Shown: positions 53,838 to 62,945, counted from the stretch's first letter. The stretch: DNA of 64,000 nt from Selenomonas dianae (GCF_030644225.1 NZ_CP128650.1:1912001-1976000), one strand, 5' to 3'. The notes: generated by a model from the sequence alone, not told the origin. Program-made: numbers and translations.

Positions 53838-54897
53838 AGGTATCGCTGCACCCCCTTATTTCCGCCTGCTCCACCCTGCCTAGGATACGGATGTATTTCC
53901 CTTTTCTTCCGCACGGGCAGTCATCCTCCCCCTCGATGATACCTTCATCCTCCGTGAGAATCGAGTGCCCCGGGTACGAATGCGGCAGCGTAGAGAGGAG
54001 CTGAATAAAGCCCTTCTCGCCCATGGCACAAGGCGAAAAATCACGATATCGACGTATGATTACATCCGAGTAGATGCTGGCATGAAGATGCCCGTATTCG
54101 CACTCCGCATAGATGCAGCCCGTCTGCTCTGCCATTCCATAGTGATCCACATAATGTTTTATTCCACAGACAGCCTGTCCCATGTTCTTGAAATCTTCAT
54201 TGGAGATTTTCAGATTGACTAACTTTTTCCAACCGCCTGCTGTAAGCAGATAACCGTTCGACAAATCGGCAGTTCTGCCCGCTTGTTTTAATCGCCGGAA
54301 AAGATGCTGCCAAACCATAAAGGTGAATCCAAAAATGATGAATGGCTCGGCTCCGTAGGCTTGAATAAAGTCATCCAGCACATCTTCCTTGAGCTGCATC
54401 TGTTCATCCAGTGCAAAAATCATACGTCTGGCGGCAAACTCCAACCCCATGATCGTTGCACCTCTCGTGGTAAAGTTTCGTCGATCCCTAATCACCGCAT
54501 CCGAATCAATCACGAGCATCGGCAGCCTACGATTCCCGATAAAATCCCCCAGCAGTCGGAGCAGTACCTTTTGCTGTAAAACAGCTGTTTCCCGATCCAG
54601 ATAAATCCTCGACTGTTTTTGACCGCTTGTTCCCGATGACATCATCACCTTGAAAACATCGTCATCCGGGATGCTCTTCATCTGCAACTCTTTGAATGCA
54701 CGAATGGGAAGAAACGGCACGTTCTCCAGTGTTTTGACACCAGCCGGATCATAGCCGATGGCATCCAAATACCTTTGGTACGGAACGCAGCGATGCCGAT
54801 GCCATTCGGTCAATTTCCGCATGGCAGACAATAAAAGCTTTTCCTTTTCAGCTTTCGGTAATGCATACGGGGCAAGCTCGTGAAAGACTTCTAGCAT
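53821..54897 (-). CDS. LuxE-like acyl-protein synthetase, copy 2
   Basis: 358 residues, homologous to copy 1. The activation loop is SSGTSGQKQ, the HYGMAEQTGC core and CPCGRKGKY follow, and a C-terminal Cys350 (RGCSDTYGARI) keeps the acyl-carrying position. AT-rich like LuxC copy 2. It follows the NeuB-like gene by 15 bp. Confidence 0.85.
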   Translation of the reverse strand: MLEVFHELAPYALPKAEKEKLLLSAMRKLTEWHRHRCVPYQRYLDAIGYDPAGVKTLENVPFLPIRAFKELQMKSIPDDDVFKVMMSSGTSGQKQSRIYLDRETAVLQQKVLLRLLGDFIGNRRLPMLVIDSDAVIRDRRNFTTRGATIMGLEFAARRMIFALDEQMQLKEDVLDDFIQAYGAEPFIIFGFTFMVWQHLFRRLKQAGRTADLSNGYLLTAGGWKKLVNLKISNEDFKNMGQAVCGIKHYVDHYGMAEQTGCIYAECEYGHLHASIYSDVIIRRYRDFSPCAMGEKGFIQLLSTLPHSYPGHSILTEDEGIIEGEDDCPCGRKGKYIRILGRVEQAEIRGCSDTYGARI

Positions 54898-54912
54898 ATC
54901 TCCATCCCTGCA

Positions 54913-55914
54913 CTATTCCAGATCATCCGGCAGAAGCATCTCATCGGCTTCCATATCGCGTTTCACTTTCTTGCCAATCACACGGGCAAACTCATTGGGA
55001 GGTATCCCGTCCCCCGGCCGTTTTGCGTCAAGATCCTCCATCGAAAGCACCTGCCCTGCAGGAATGTGCTTCGCGGCAACAATGCTCCTTCGCATCTTTC
55101 CCCGCTGTGCAAGCTCCTCTTCCGTCACACTTCGTTCATAAGACCCCAGCGCCGCCGCGACGTTTCGACATTCCCGCACCAACTTCTCCATTTGTTCCGG
55201 CTCGGTCGCCATCTGATTATCCCAGCCGATCACACTGCTGTCGAGGGTAAAATGCTTTTCGATCATCACCGCGCCAAGTGCCGTTGCGGCACACGCGGCT
55301 TCACTTCCCATGGTATGATCCGAATATCCGACGCTGCATTCCGGGAACTCCGCTTTCAGCATACGCATATTATTCAGATGAATATGTTCATGCGCCACGG
55401 GATACAGTGAAACACAATGGAGAATACAGATCTGATGATTGCCTCTGCCCTCAATCGCACGAACAGCCGCCCTGATTTCATCAAGCGTTGCCATCCCCGT
55501 AGAGAGTACAATCGGAACCATGCGGCCTGCAATATACTCCAAAAAAGGGATGTTGTTGATGTCCATGGATGCGATCTTGATATACGGAACGTCACACGCA
55601 TCAACCAGGAGATCAACCTCACTGCGGGAATAAGGTGTGGATGCGAAATCAATGCCGCTCTCCCTGCAATAGGAGGACAGTTCCACGAGCGCCTCCGGCA
55701 AAAGCGCAAAGCCCTTCACCATGCGCCGCGCGATCGGGTTCTTTGTGTAATATGTCTTGCTGTAGAGAGAAGTCTCCGTCCATGACTGGAATTTGACCGC
55801 ATCGCAGCCACACGCCTTCGCCGCATCGATCATTTTTTTTGCGACTTCAACCTTTCCCCTGTGGCTGGAATTCAGCTCAGCCACAATATACGGGCACGCT
55901 TTATCCAAGTACAT
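54913..55914 (-). CDS. NeuB-family synthase (sialic/nonulosonic acid synthase type)
   Basis: 333 residues. A TIM-barrel NeuB domain (about 1-265) has YIVAELNSSHRG, DAVKFQSW, FASTPYSR, IKIASMDINN, STGMATLDEI, YPVAHEHIHL, GYSDHT and the metal/PEP-site EKHF. A C-terminal antifreeze-like SAF domain follows (RRSIVAAKHIPAGQVL). The family condenses phosphoenolpyruvate with the open-chain aldehyde of a hexosamine to give a nonulosonic acid. No NeuA (CMP transferase) or NeuC/epimerase lies in the window, so the aldehyde partner and the onward step are open. Confidence 0.88.
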   Translation of the reverse strand: MYLDKACPYIVAELNSSHRGKVEVAKKMIDAAKACGCDAVKFQSWTETSLYSKTYYTKNPIARRMVKGFALLPEALVELSSYCRESGIDFASTPYSRSEVDLLVDACDVPYIKIASMDINNIPFLEYIAGRMVPIVLSTGMATLDEIRAAVRAIEGRGNHQICILHCVSLYPVAHEHIHLNNMRMLKAEFPECSVGYSDHTMGSEAACAATALGAVMIEKHFTLDSSVIGWDNQMATEPEQMEKLVRECRNVAAALGSYERSVTEEELAQRGKMRRSIVAAKHIPAGQVLSMEDLDAKRPGDGIPPNEFARVIGKKVKRDMEADEMLLPDDLE

Positions 55915-55915
55915 T

Positions 55916-56707
55916 TCACAGGCCTCCTTCGCTTAAATCCAGTTTCATCGTCACCCCCAATGCTTGAGATTTTCGTCCTCCATCAACTACAATATTTTGC
56001 CCGGTAACGAACGATGCCATATCCGATGCCAAGAACAAAATGGCATTTGCAACCTCTTCCGGAGCCCCCTGCCGTTTCAATGGGGTCTCTTGAAGTATTT
56101 TCTCCTTGAGCGCATCGCTGCGCGCGTGCCACATATCCGTATCAATAAACCCGGGAGAAACCGCATTCACCCTGATGCCATACTTCCCGAGTTCGAGTGC
56201 CATCGTCTGCGTCGAAAAAAGCACCGCAGCTTTGCTGCTGCCGTACGCGAGCCCGCCTTCCTCCGCCTCCATCCCGGCGACCGAGGCTACATTGATGATC
56301 GCCCCCGCCTTATTTCTCATCATATACCGTGATACAAGCTGAGCCAACTGCACCTGTGACATAAAATTTGTGTGCATACAGTCTTCAATCGTTTTGATTG
56401 CGGTCATCGGGAATAATTGTTCCACGGAGATTCCCGCATTATTCACCAGAATGTCAATGCGCTTTTGTTTGTCTCCGATGGTTTTGATGGCTTTTTTTAC
56501 CGCGTCTGCATCTGCGACATCAAAATAGAACGGGTAAATTTCCGTTGCATACTGCTCCGATAATGTCTTAATTTTTTTTTCAAATTCTTCCGTCTGCCGT
56601 CTTGCGCAAGCCCAAATGCAGGCGTGATGTTCGGCAAATTTTTGTACCGTTGCCCCCCCGATGCCCCGATTCGCACCTGTGATGACCGCAATTTTACCGT
56701 TCAGCAT
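55916..56707 (-). CDS. Short-chain reductase, FabG-like
   Basis: 263 residues. TGANRGIG is at 10-17, NNAG at 89-92, and the catalytic triad Ser142, Tyr155, Lys159 lies in ASVAG...YGSSK. The C-terminal GQNIVVDGG is typical of 3-oxoacyl reductases. In this operon it could reduce a beta-keto acyl-carrier intermediate, or a keto-sugar. It overlaps the dehydratase gene by 14 bp. The coding strand contains an A9 run (56572-56580) at codons 43-45, E-K-K-I. Confidence 0.87.
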   Translation of the reverse strand: MLNGKIAVITGANRGIGGATVQKFAEHHACIWACARRQTEEFEKKIKTLSEQYATEIYPFYFDVADADAVKKAIKTIGDKQKRIDILVNNAGISVEQLFPMTAIKTIEDCMHTNFMSQVQLAQLVSRYMMRNKAGAIINVASVAGMEAEEGGLAYGSSKAAVLFSTQTMALELGKYGIRVNAVSPGFIDTDMWHARSDALKEKILQETPLKRQGAPEEVANAILFLASDMASFVTGQNIVVDGGRKSQALGVTMKLDLSEGGL

Positions 56708-57185
56708 TTTTTTCCACTCTCTTCGGTCGATATTTGTAAAATACAGAGGGAATCAAAAGTGTCACTTCTGCCTCACAAGCAAGCTCACCATCCACATAGC
56801 CTCTGGACACACCTTTCCCGATTCCTCTCGTATACGATTTTACTTCTGCAACAATGTCCAGTCGATCCCCAGGGCGGATTTTTTTAATGAATTTGACTTT
56901 ACATTCTACACCTTCAATATTGATATCCTCGACCCCATCCATCGTATTGAGTGCAATCGTCAGCATTTGACACAGTGCTTCCATCTGAACGGCACCGGGC
57001 ACAAGAGGCTTCCCCGGATAATGTATGGGGAAAAACCACTCATTATTCGTCAGATTTTTATATCCCTTGGCATATTTCCCAGGCACACACTCCGTTACCC
57101 GATCAATATAAAGAAACGGATAGCGATTTGGCTCGTATTTCTGGAGTTCATCACTATCGAATGATAAGATTTTTTCTTCTGACAT
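56694..57185 (-). CDS. Hot-dog 3-hydroxyacyl-carrier dehydratase, FabZ-like
   Basis: 163 residues, with the FabZ-type NRYPFLYIDRV start and the active-site block FFPIHYPGKPLVPGAVQMEAL. His55 and Glu69 correspond to the catalytic pair. The wide hydrophobic tunnel cannot be judged. It is expected to dehydrate a 3-hydroxyacyl thioester on the operon's carrier protein, next to the FabG-like reductase. An isomerase or thioester hydrolase role is less likely. Confidence 0.85.
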   Translation of the reverse strand: MSEEKILSFDSDELQKYEPNRYPFLYIDRVTECVPGKYAKGYKNLTNNEWFFPIHYPGKPLVPGAVQMEALCQMLTIALNTMDGVEDINIEGVECKVKFIKKIRPGDRLDIVAEVKSYTRGIGKGVSRGYVDGELACEAEVTLLIPSVFYKYRPKRVEKNAER

Positions 57186-57207
57186 ACCGATATAACCTCA
57201 CTTCCAT

Positions 57208-57864
57208 CTAGTCCCGAAAAACCCTATGCTCGTCATTGCCCTTTGTTACTCTGGCAGGATTCCCAAGAACAGTACATCCATCCTCCACTGATCTGAAAAC
57301 CATAGAGCCCATTCCGACAATGACGTTATCTCCTAAATTTGTGCGTTCCTTCATCGAGGAGTTCAGACCGATAAACGTATTTTCACCGACGGTAGAGCCG
57401 CCGCCGACCGTTGCCATCGGACATACAACGGTATTCTTTTTCAGATGTGCATCATGTCCGACGACCACATGGAAGCCCAAAAAGCAATTTTCTTCTAAGA
57501 CAGCATTGGATGATACGATGGAATGCGCATTGACGATACACCCCGGTGCAATCTGCGCTGTAGGTGAAACTATGGCAGAAGGGTCAACGAGGGTTGCCAA
57601 CTTATAGCCGCTTTCCTCAATGCGTTTCAGCAGAAAAGCACGCGCCGCAGGTTCACCGACGGCAATAACAAATTCAAATTCTTCCTGTGCGATCGTTTCA
57701 CACGAAGAAAAGTGAATCCGTTCCGTCCCATAATACGACACTTCTTCTTCAAAGTCATCAATGAGGTAAATTTTCGAATACCTGTGGGATACTGCATTCA
57801 CGCGCTCTGCCAAGTCATAGATCTCAATGGCAGCACCGCTTGCTCCATATATAAATAAAATCAT
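57208..57864 (-). CDS. NeuD/PglD-like sugar acyltransferase (hexapeptide)
   Basis: 218 residues. The N-terminal Rossmann-like domain (GASGAAIEIYDL) is followed by a left-handed beta-helix of hexapeptide repeats (IVSPTAQIAPGCIVNAHSIV, VVVGHDAHLKKN, catalytic-type His in GHDAH). It acylates an amino or hydroxyl group of a nucleotide sugar. It is the first gene of the glycan operon and has only a weak ribosome site. Upstream lies a 199-bp region with a hairpin. Confidence 0.86.
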   Translation of the reverse strand: MILFIYGASGAAIEIYDLAERVNAVSHRYSKIYLIDDFEEEVSYYGTERIHFSSCETIAQEEFEFVIAVGEPAARAFLLKRIEESGYKLATLVDPSAIVSPTAQIAPGCIVNAHSIVSSNAVLEENCFLGFHVVVGHDAHLKKNTVVCPMATVGGGSTVGENTFIGLNSSMKERTNLGDNVIVGMGSMVFRSVEDGCTVLGNPARVTKGNDEHRVFRD

Positions 57865-57936
57865 CTATGAATCACTCGCAAACCTATAGGAATTGTAGAT
57901 GCCTGTCCGATCGTGCGACAGCCCCTCGCACAACTC

Positions 57937-58050
57937 TATATACCATTAGGACACACCATTCGTGTATTCGCACAAGAAAGAGCTGCCTCCACACGAAAAC
58001 AACTCGTAAAGAGCTCCATGTGGACACAGCTCATGATATTCCTCTACCAT
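57937..58050 (-). CDS. Candidate 37-residue cysteine-rich small protein
   Basis: A 37-residue frame starts with ATG at 58050 and ends with TAG at 57937-57939. It has four cysteines (9, 20, 27, 33) in CPHG and CPNG settings. No good ribosome site is seen and part of it folds into the inverted repeat at 57980-58032, so it may be non-coding leader instead. Confidence 0.2.
57980..58032. promoter_or_regulatory. Leader hairpin upstream of the glycan operon
   Basis: 14-bp arms with two mismatches (57980-57993 and 58019-58032, tips GAGCTG/CAGCTC), followed by a smaller hairpin GTGCGA/TCGCAC near 57914-57932. It lies between fhs and the NeuD-like gene and could terminate fhs or control the operon. 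Confidence 0.45.
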
Positions 58051-58063
58051 CGTCCCGCATCTC

Positions 58064-59734
58064 TCAAAACAGCCCCGTAATCACGCCGTCCTCGGTGATG
58101 TCCATGCCCATTGCAGCGGGAACTTTCGGCAGCCCCGGCATGGTGAGGACATTCCCCGTGAGGGCGACGACGAAGCCCGCACCGCAGGAGGCACGCAGTT
58201 CGCGCACGGTGATGCGGAAACCTGCGGGACGGCCGAGGAGCGCAGGGTTGTCCGAGAGCGAATACTGGGTCTTTGCCATGCAGACGGGTGTTTCCGTCAT
58301 GCCGAGCGTCTCCATCTCCGCCATCTGCTTCTGCGCCGCATCCGTAAAGTCCACGCCGTCCGCGCCGTAGATTTCCTTTGCAATCGTTTCGATCTTCTCC
58401 GCAATGGACTTCTTCGCATCATAGATCGGGTGGAAGTCGGCGGGCTTTCCGAGAGCATCCATGACGGCATCCGCAAGTGCAAGTCCGCCCTCTCCGCCCT
58501 TCGCCCAGACCTCGGAGCGCACGGCGGTCACACCGAGACGCGCACAGAGTTCGGTGAGGAGTGCCAGCTCCGCCTCGGTGTCCGTCGGGAATACGTTGAC
58601 GGCGACGACGGCGGGCACACCGTACTTGCCGACGTTCTCAATGTGCTTTTCGAGATTCGCCGCGCCGCGCCGGAGCGCGTCGAGATTTTCCGTACCGAGC
58701 GCGTCCTTCGGCACGCCGCCGTTCATCTTGAGCGCACGCACGGTGGCGACAATGACGACGGCATTGGGCGAGAGCCCCGCAAGGCGGCACTTGATGTCAA
58801 AGAATTTCTCGGCGCCGAGATCTGCGCCGAAGCCCGCCTCCGTCACGACGTAGTCGACACATTTGAGAGCGTATTTTGTCGCCATAACGCTGCTGCATCC
58901 GTGCGCGATGTTCGCGAATGGCCCGCCGTGGATGAAGGCGGGCGTGCCGCCGATGGTCTGCACGAGGTTCGGCTTGATGGCATCCTTGAAGAGGAGTGTG
59001 AGCGCACCCGTTGCGCCGAGTTCGTCCGCATGGACGGGACGGCCGCCGCGCGTCCATCCGATGAGGATGCGCCCGAGACGGCGCTTCATGTCCGTAAGGC
59101 CATCCGAAAGGCAGAGGATCGCCATCATCTCCGAGGCGACCGTAATGTCAAAGCCCGACTCGCGCGGAATGCCGTGCACGCGCCCCCCCAGCCCCGTGAC
59201 GACATGGCGCAGGGCGCGGTCGTTGATGTCGAGGACACGCTTCCACACGATACGGTTCACATCGAGGTCGAGCGCATTTCCCTGAAAGATGTGGTTGTCG
59301 ATCAGCGCCGCAAGGAGGTTGTGCGCCGTGGTGATGGCGTGGAAGTCCCCTGTGAAGTGGAGGTTGATGTCCTCCATCGGCACGACCTGCGCATAGCCGC
59401 CGCCCGCCGCGCCGCCCTTCATGCCGAAGCACGGACCGAGGGACGGCTCGCGCAGGGCGACGACGGTCTTTTTGCCCTGCCTGTGCAGAGCGTCGGCAAG
59501 TCCGACGCTCGTCGTGGTCTTGCCCTCGCCCGCAGGAGTCGGGTTGATCGCCGTGACGAGGATGAGCTTGCCGTTTGCCCCGTTTGCCCCCGCAAGTGCG
59601 GCGGGGGTCAGCTTTGCCTTGTACCTGCCGTACGGCTCGATGTGTTCCTCAGCGATTCCAAGCGTCCCCGCGATCTCTGCGATGGGGCGCAGCTGTGCCG
59701 CGCGTGCGATCTCGACATCCGATTTCATTGTCAT
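58064..59734 (-). CDS. fhs: Formate-tetrahydrofolate ligase
   Basis: 556 residues, the usual length. P-loop [14 protein letters not shown] is at about 66-79, with [24 protein letters not shown] and the FTGDFHAI motif typical of FTHFS. It makes 10-formyl-tetrahydrofolate from formate and ATP. The start overlaps the folD stop by four bases (ATGA), so the pair is translationally coupled. GGGGAGA precedes the ATG. Confidence 0.97.
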   Translation of the reverse strand: MTMKSDVEIARAAQLRPIAEIAGTLGIAEEHIEPYGRYKAKLTPAALAGANGANGKLILVTAINPTPAGEGKTTTSVGLADALHRQGKKTVVALREPSLGPCFGMKGGAAGGGYAQVVPMEDINLHFTGDFHAITTAHNLLAALIDNHIFQGNALDLDVNRIVWKRVLDINDRALRHVVTGLGGRVHGIPRESGFDITVASEMMAILCLSDGLTDMKRRLGRILIGWTRGGRPVHADELGATGALTLLFKDAIKPNLVQTIGGTPAFIHGGPFANIAHGCSSVMATKYALKCVDYVVTEAGFGADLGAEKFFDIKCRLAGLSPNAVVIVATVRALKMNGGVPKDALGTENLDALRRGAANLEKHIENVGKYGVPAVVAVNVFPTDTEAELALLTELCARLGVTAVRSEVWAKGGEGGLALADAVMDALGKPADFHPIYDAKKSIAEKIETIAKEIYGADGVDFTDAAQKQMAEMETLGMTETPVCMAKTQYSLSDNPALLGRPAGFRITVRELRASCGAGFVVALTGNVLTMPGLPKVPAAMGMDITEDGVITGLF

Positions 59735-60600
59735 CGCTCTCCCCCCGCTTCCATCTGCATCCTTGCCGCCTGCACGACGTTCTCCATCAGCATGGCGACG
59801 GTCAAAAGACCCACGCCGCCCGGGACGGGCGTAATCGCTCCCGCCACCTCCGCCACGGCATCAAAGTCCACGTCGCCGACGAGCTTCTTCGGTGCAACGC
59901 GATTGATGCCGACATCAATCACCGTCGCGCCCGCCTTCACCATATCCGCCGTGACAAAATGCGGCCGTCCGACCGCCGCGACGAGGATATCCGCCTCACG
60001 TGTCACCTGTGCAAGGTTCTTCGTCCGCGAGTGACAGACGGTCACGGTCGCATTGCGCTCCAAAAGGAGATGTGCCATAGGCTTGCCCACGATGTTGCTG
60101 CGCCCGATGATAACCGCGTGTGCGCCCTCGATGGGGATGCCCGCATAGTCAAGCATACGGATGCAGCCCGCAGGGGTGCAGGGGCGCAGCCCGGGTACGC
60201 CGATGGTAAGGTGACCGACGTTCACGGGATGAAATCCGTCCACATCCTTGCGTGGGTCGATGCGGCTCAGAACTTCCTCCTCATGTGCCGCAATCTGCGC
60301 GGGCAGGGGCAGCTGGACGAGGATACCGTGCACATCCCGATCCGCGTTCAGCGCGTCGATGCAGGCAAGCAGCTCCGCACGCGTCGTTTCTGCGGGCAGG
60401 GCGATGTGATCCGAGAGGATGCCCAGCTCCTCACACGCCTTCCGCTTGTTGCGGACGTAGACCTCGGACGCGGGGTCGCTGCCCACGATGATAACGGCGA
60501 GGCGCGGCTGAATGCCTTTGATTTTCAGCTCCGCCGCCGCACGCCCCGCCTCCTCTTTGATCTTTGCGGCAAATTCCTTGCCATACAGTATGCGTGCCAT
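59731..60600 (-). CDS. folD: Bifunctional methylenetetrahydrofolate dehydrogenase / cyclohydrolase
   Basis: 289 residues. The catalytic Lys lies in the [13 protein letters not shown] segment, the QLPLPAQI and DVDGFHPVN signatures are present, then the NADP-binding [15 protein letters not shown] and the C-terminal [15 protein letters not shown]. It interconverts 5,10-methylene- and 10-formyl-tetrahydrofolate and supplies Fhs. An operon with fhs and FolC elsewhere forms the local folate set. Confidence 0.96.
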   Translation of the reverse strand: MARILYGKEFAAKIKEEAGRAAAELKIKGIQPRLAVIIVGSDPASEVYVRNKRKACEELGILSDHIALPAETTRAELLACIDALNADRDVHGILVQLPLPAQIAAHEEEVLSRIDPRKDVDGFHPVNVGHLTIGVPGLRPCTPAGCIRMLDYAGIPIEGAHAVIIGRSNIVGKPMAHLLLERNATVTVCHSRTKNLAQVTREADILVAAVGRPHFVTADMVKAGATVIDVGINRVAPKKLVGDVDFDAVAEVAGAITPVPGGVGLLTVAMLMENVVQAARMQMEAGGER

Positions 60601-60627
60601 AGCTGCTCTCCTTTGATCCGTGATTTC

Positions 60628-61488
60628 CTACACCAAATAACTGATCCACGTAAAGATAAAAATTGCAATCGACACAATCCCGTTCCGCATAAAGTACATC
60701 TGTGTCACGCGCGAGAAGTCCGTCGGACCCGCAATGCGGTGCTGATAGACGAGCGTTCCCGCCGCGATGGCGACACCGATGTAGTAGGGAAATGCAAGAT
60801 GCATCATCGCACCGAGCGCAACAAAGAGGATGATGGAGAGAACGTGCATGGCACGCGCGATCCGAAACGCCCCCTCTGCACCGAACGTGACCGCGAGGGA
60901 GTGGAGCCCATGACTGCGGTCAAACGCCTCATCCTGCGCCCCGTACATCGCATCGAACGCGGCGATCCAGAGCGCGACAGCGATAAAGAGGACGAGCATC
61001 GGCAGCTCGATCTTCCCACTGACCGCCACCCAGCCGCCCGCCGGCGCCATGCCGATGGCAACGCCGAGGAAGAGATGAACCCACCCCGTCACACGTTTCA
61101 TATACGGGTAGATGAGAAATGGTACGGCGGCAAACGGCAGAAGGCGGATGCAGACGGGATTCAGCTGCAAGACGGCAAATACAAGCACAAGGAGGCACAC
61201 GCCTATAAAGACGAGCGCCTCCTTCTTTGTCACGCGCCCCTGCACCATCGCACGATAGGCGAGGCGGGGCTGCTGTTTGTCATACTTCAGATCAGCGAGA
61301 TTGTCGAGGGCGAGTGCCGCCGAACGCGCCGCCGTGATGGCGAGCACGATCCAGCCGAGATCGCCGAGGGGCGGATTGCCCCCTGCCGCAAGCAGTGCTC
61401 CCATGAGCGCGAACGGCAGGGAGAACACCGTATGATGAAAGGCGGTATTGTTCATGTGCGCCCGCAGACGCTCCATCCACCAGCTCAA
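60628..61488 (-). CDS. UbiA-family prenyltransferase (MqnP-like, menaquinone)
   Basis: 286 residues with about eight helices. Prenyl-diphosphate motifs are the first Asp-rich site DNLADLKYD (about 62-70) and the second DAMYGAQDEAFD. The start HTVFSLPFALMGAL is typical of the 4-hydroxybenzoate/dihydroxynaphthoate group. Location directly after a UbiD-type gene (overlap of four bases) points to the futalosine menaquinone pathway (MqnP with MqnL). The start is uncertain: TTG at 61488 has AAGGAG 11 bases away, and ATG at 61476 is the alternative. Confidence 0.87.
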   Translation of the reverse strand: MSWWMERLRAHMNNTAFHHTVFSLPFALMGALLAAGGNPPLGDLGWIVLAITAARSAALALDNLADLKYDKQQPRLAYRAMVQGRVTKKEALVFIGVCLLVLVFAVLQLNPVCIRLLPFAAVPFLIYPYMKRVTGWVHLFLGVAIGMAPAGGWVAVSGKIELPMLVLFIAVALWIAAFDAMYGAQDEAFDRSHGLHSLAVTFGAEGAFRIARAMHVLSIILFVALGAMMHLAFPYYIGVAIAAGTLVYQHRIAGPTDFSRVTQMYFMRNGIVSIAIFIFTWISYLV

Positions 61489-62945
61489 TCCAGACCGAAC
61501 TCCTTCCAGCGTTCATCGACCCGCTTCACAATGTCCTCCGACATTTCGATCTCATCGGGCCACTCGCGTGCGTGCCCTTCCTCCGGCCACGTCTTTGTCG
61601 CGTCGATGCCGAGCTTCGAGCCCCACTTTGCCATCGGCGAGGAGTGGTCGAGCACGTCCAGAGGCCCCTGCACGATCTCAAGATCGTACTTCGCGTCGAT
61701 GTTGTTAAAGACGCGCCACCAGACTTCCTTCATGTCCTGCACGTTGACGTGCGCGTCCACGACGATGATCATCTTGACGTTCATCATCTGTCCCATGCCC
61801 CAGAGCGCGTGCATGACCTTGCGCGCGTGCATCGGGAACTGCTTCTTGATGGAGACGACAACGCAGTCGTGGAATACGCCCTCAAGCGGCATATTGACAT
61901 CGACGACCTCGGGCAGCATCTGCTTGAGGAGCGGCAGGAAGATGCGCTCCGTCGCCTTGGCGAGAAAGCAGTCCTCCATCGGCGGCTTGCCGACCACCGT
62001 TGCGGCGTAGATGGCATCTCTCCGGTGCGTGATCGCCGTGATGTGAAAGACGGGATAGTCGTCCGCGAGGGAGTAGTAGCCCGTATGGTCGCCAAACGGT
62101 CCCTCGCGGCGCATCTCGTTCGTATCGACGTAGCCCTCAAGGATGATCTCTGCCGTTGCGGGTACTTCGAGGTCAACGGTGATACACTTCACCAGTTCGA
62201 CGGATTTATGCCGCAGGAAGCCCGCAAAGACCATCTCGTCGATGTCGCGCGGCAGCGGTGCCGTCGCGGCATAGGTCACGACGGGGTCGGTGCCGATGGC
62301 GACCGCCGCCTCGATGCGCGCACCGCCGCGCGCCTTCATGTCGCGGAAGTTCTCTGCGCCGTTCTTGTGGATGTGCCAGTGCATTCCCGTCGTGCGGCTG
62401 TCGTACTTTTGCAGACGGTACATACCGACGTTGCGCTTGCCCGTCGCGGGGTTCTTCGTAAAGACGAGCGGCAGGGTCACGAACGGGCCGCCGTCGTCCG
62501 GCCAGCATTTCAGAATGGGGATCTCGTCGAGGTTCGGATGCTCCGTTTCGACGACCTCCTGGCAGGGCGCATTCTTCACGTATTTCGGGAAGTTGATCGC
62601 CTTGCGCGCCATCGGGATCAGCGTCATGAGGTTCATCTTGTTCTGGAGCGAGATGTGTGGAATCTTTAGGATCTCCGTGAGCTCGTCCGCCACATCGTCG
62701 AGTTTTTCCACGCCGAATGCGAGTGCCATGCGCTCGTAGCTGCCGAACGCGTTCATGAGCACGGGCATCTTCGAGCCTTTGACGTTCTCAAAGAGCAGTG
62801 CAACATTTTTTTCGCCCTCGCGCTTTGAGATGCGATCCGTGATCTCGGTGATCTCAAGCTCCGGATCGACCTCCGCCGTAATGCGTCGGAGCAGTCCGCG
62901 CTCCTCAAGCGCGGCGATGTATTCGCGCAGATCCTTATATGCCAA
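61485..62945 (-). CDS. UbiD-family decarboxylase (MqnL-like)
   Basis: 486 residues. UbiD/MqnL segments include NMYRLQ-type MYRLQKYDSRTTGMHWH, EGPFGDHTGYYS with the catalytic Glu-Arg-Glu region (ILEGYVD and RREGPFG), and DCFLAKATERIF. The enzyme uses prenylated FMN made by a UbiX partner (not in the window) to decarboxylate an aromatic acid in menaquinone synthesis. The start is TTG at 62945, supported by AGGAGGG; a longer frame would run into the repeat element upstream. Confidence 0.9.
   Translation of the reverse strand: MAYKDLREYIAALEERGLLRRITAEVDPELEITEITDRISKREGEKNVALLFENVKGSKMPVLMNAFGSYERMALAFGVEKLDDVADELTEILKIPHISLQNKMNLMTLIPMARKAINFPKYVKNAPCQEVVETEHPNLDEIPILKCWPDDGGPFVTLPLVFTKNPATGKRNVGMYRLQKYDSRTTGMHWHIHKNGAENFRDMKARGGARIEAAVAIGTDPVVTYAATAPLPRDIDEMVFAGFLRHKSVELVKCITVDLEVPATAEIILEGYVDTNEMRREGPFGDHTGYYSLADDYPVFHITAITHRRDAIYAATVVGKPPMEDCFLAKATERIFLPLLKQMLPEVVDVNMPLEGVFHDCVVVSIKKQFPMHARKVMHALWGMGQMMNVKMIIVVDAHVNVQDMKEVWWRVFNNIDAKYDLEIVQGPLDVLDHSSPMAKWGSKLGIDATKTWPEEGHAREWPDEIEMSEDIVKRVDERWKEFGLD

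Noticed and set aside
59575-62010. Long plus-strand frames opposite fhs, folD and ubiA (and similar ones opposite valS, mmdA and the mutase)
   Set aside because: Antisense to clearly recognised enzymes; Arg/His/Ala-rich translations without motifs or ribosome sites.
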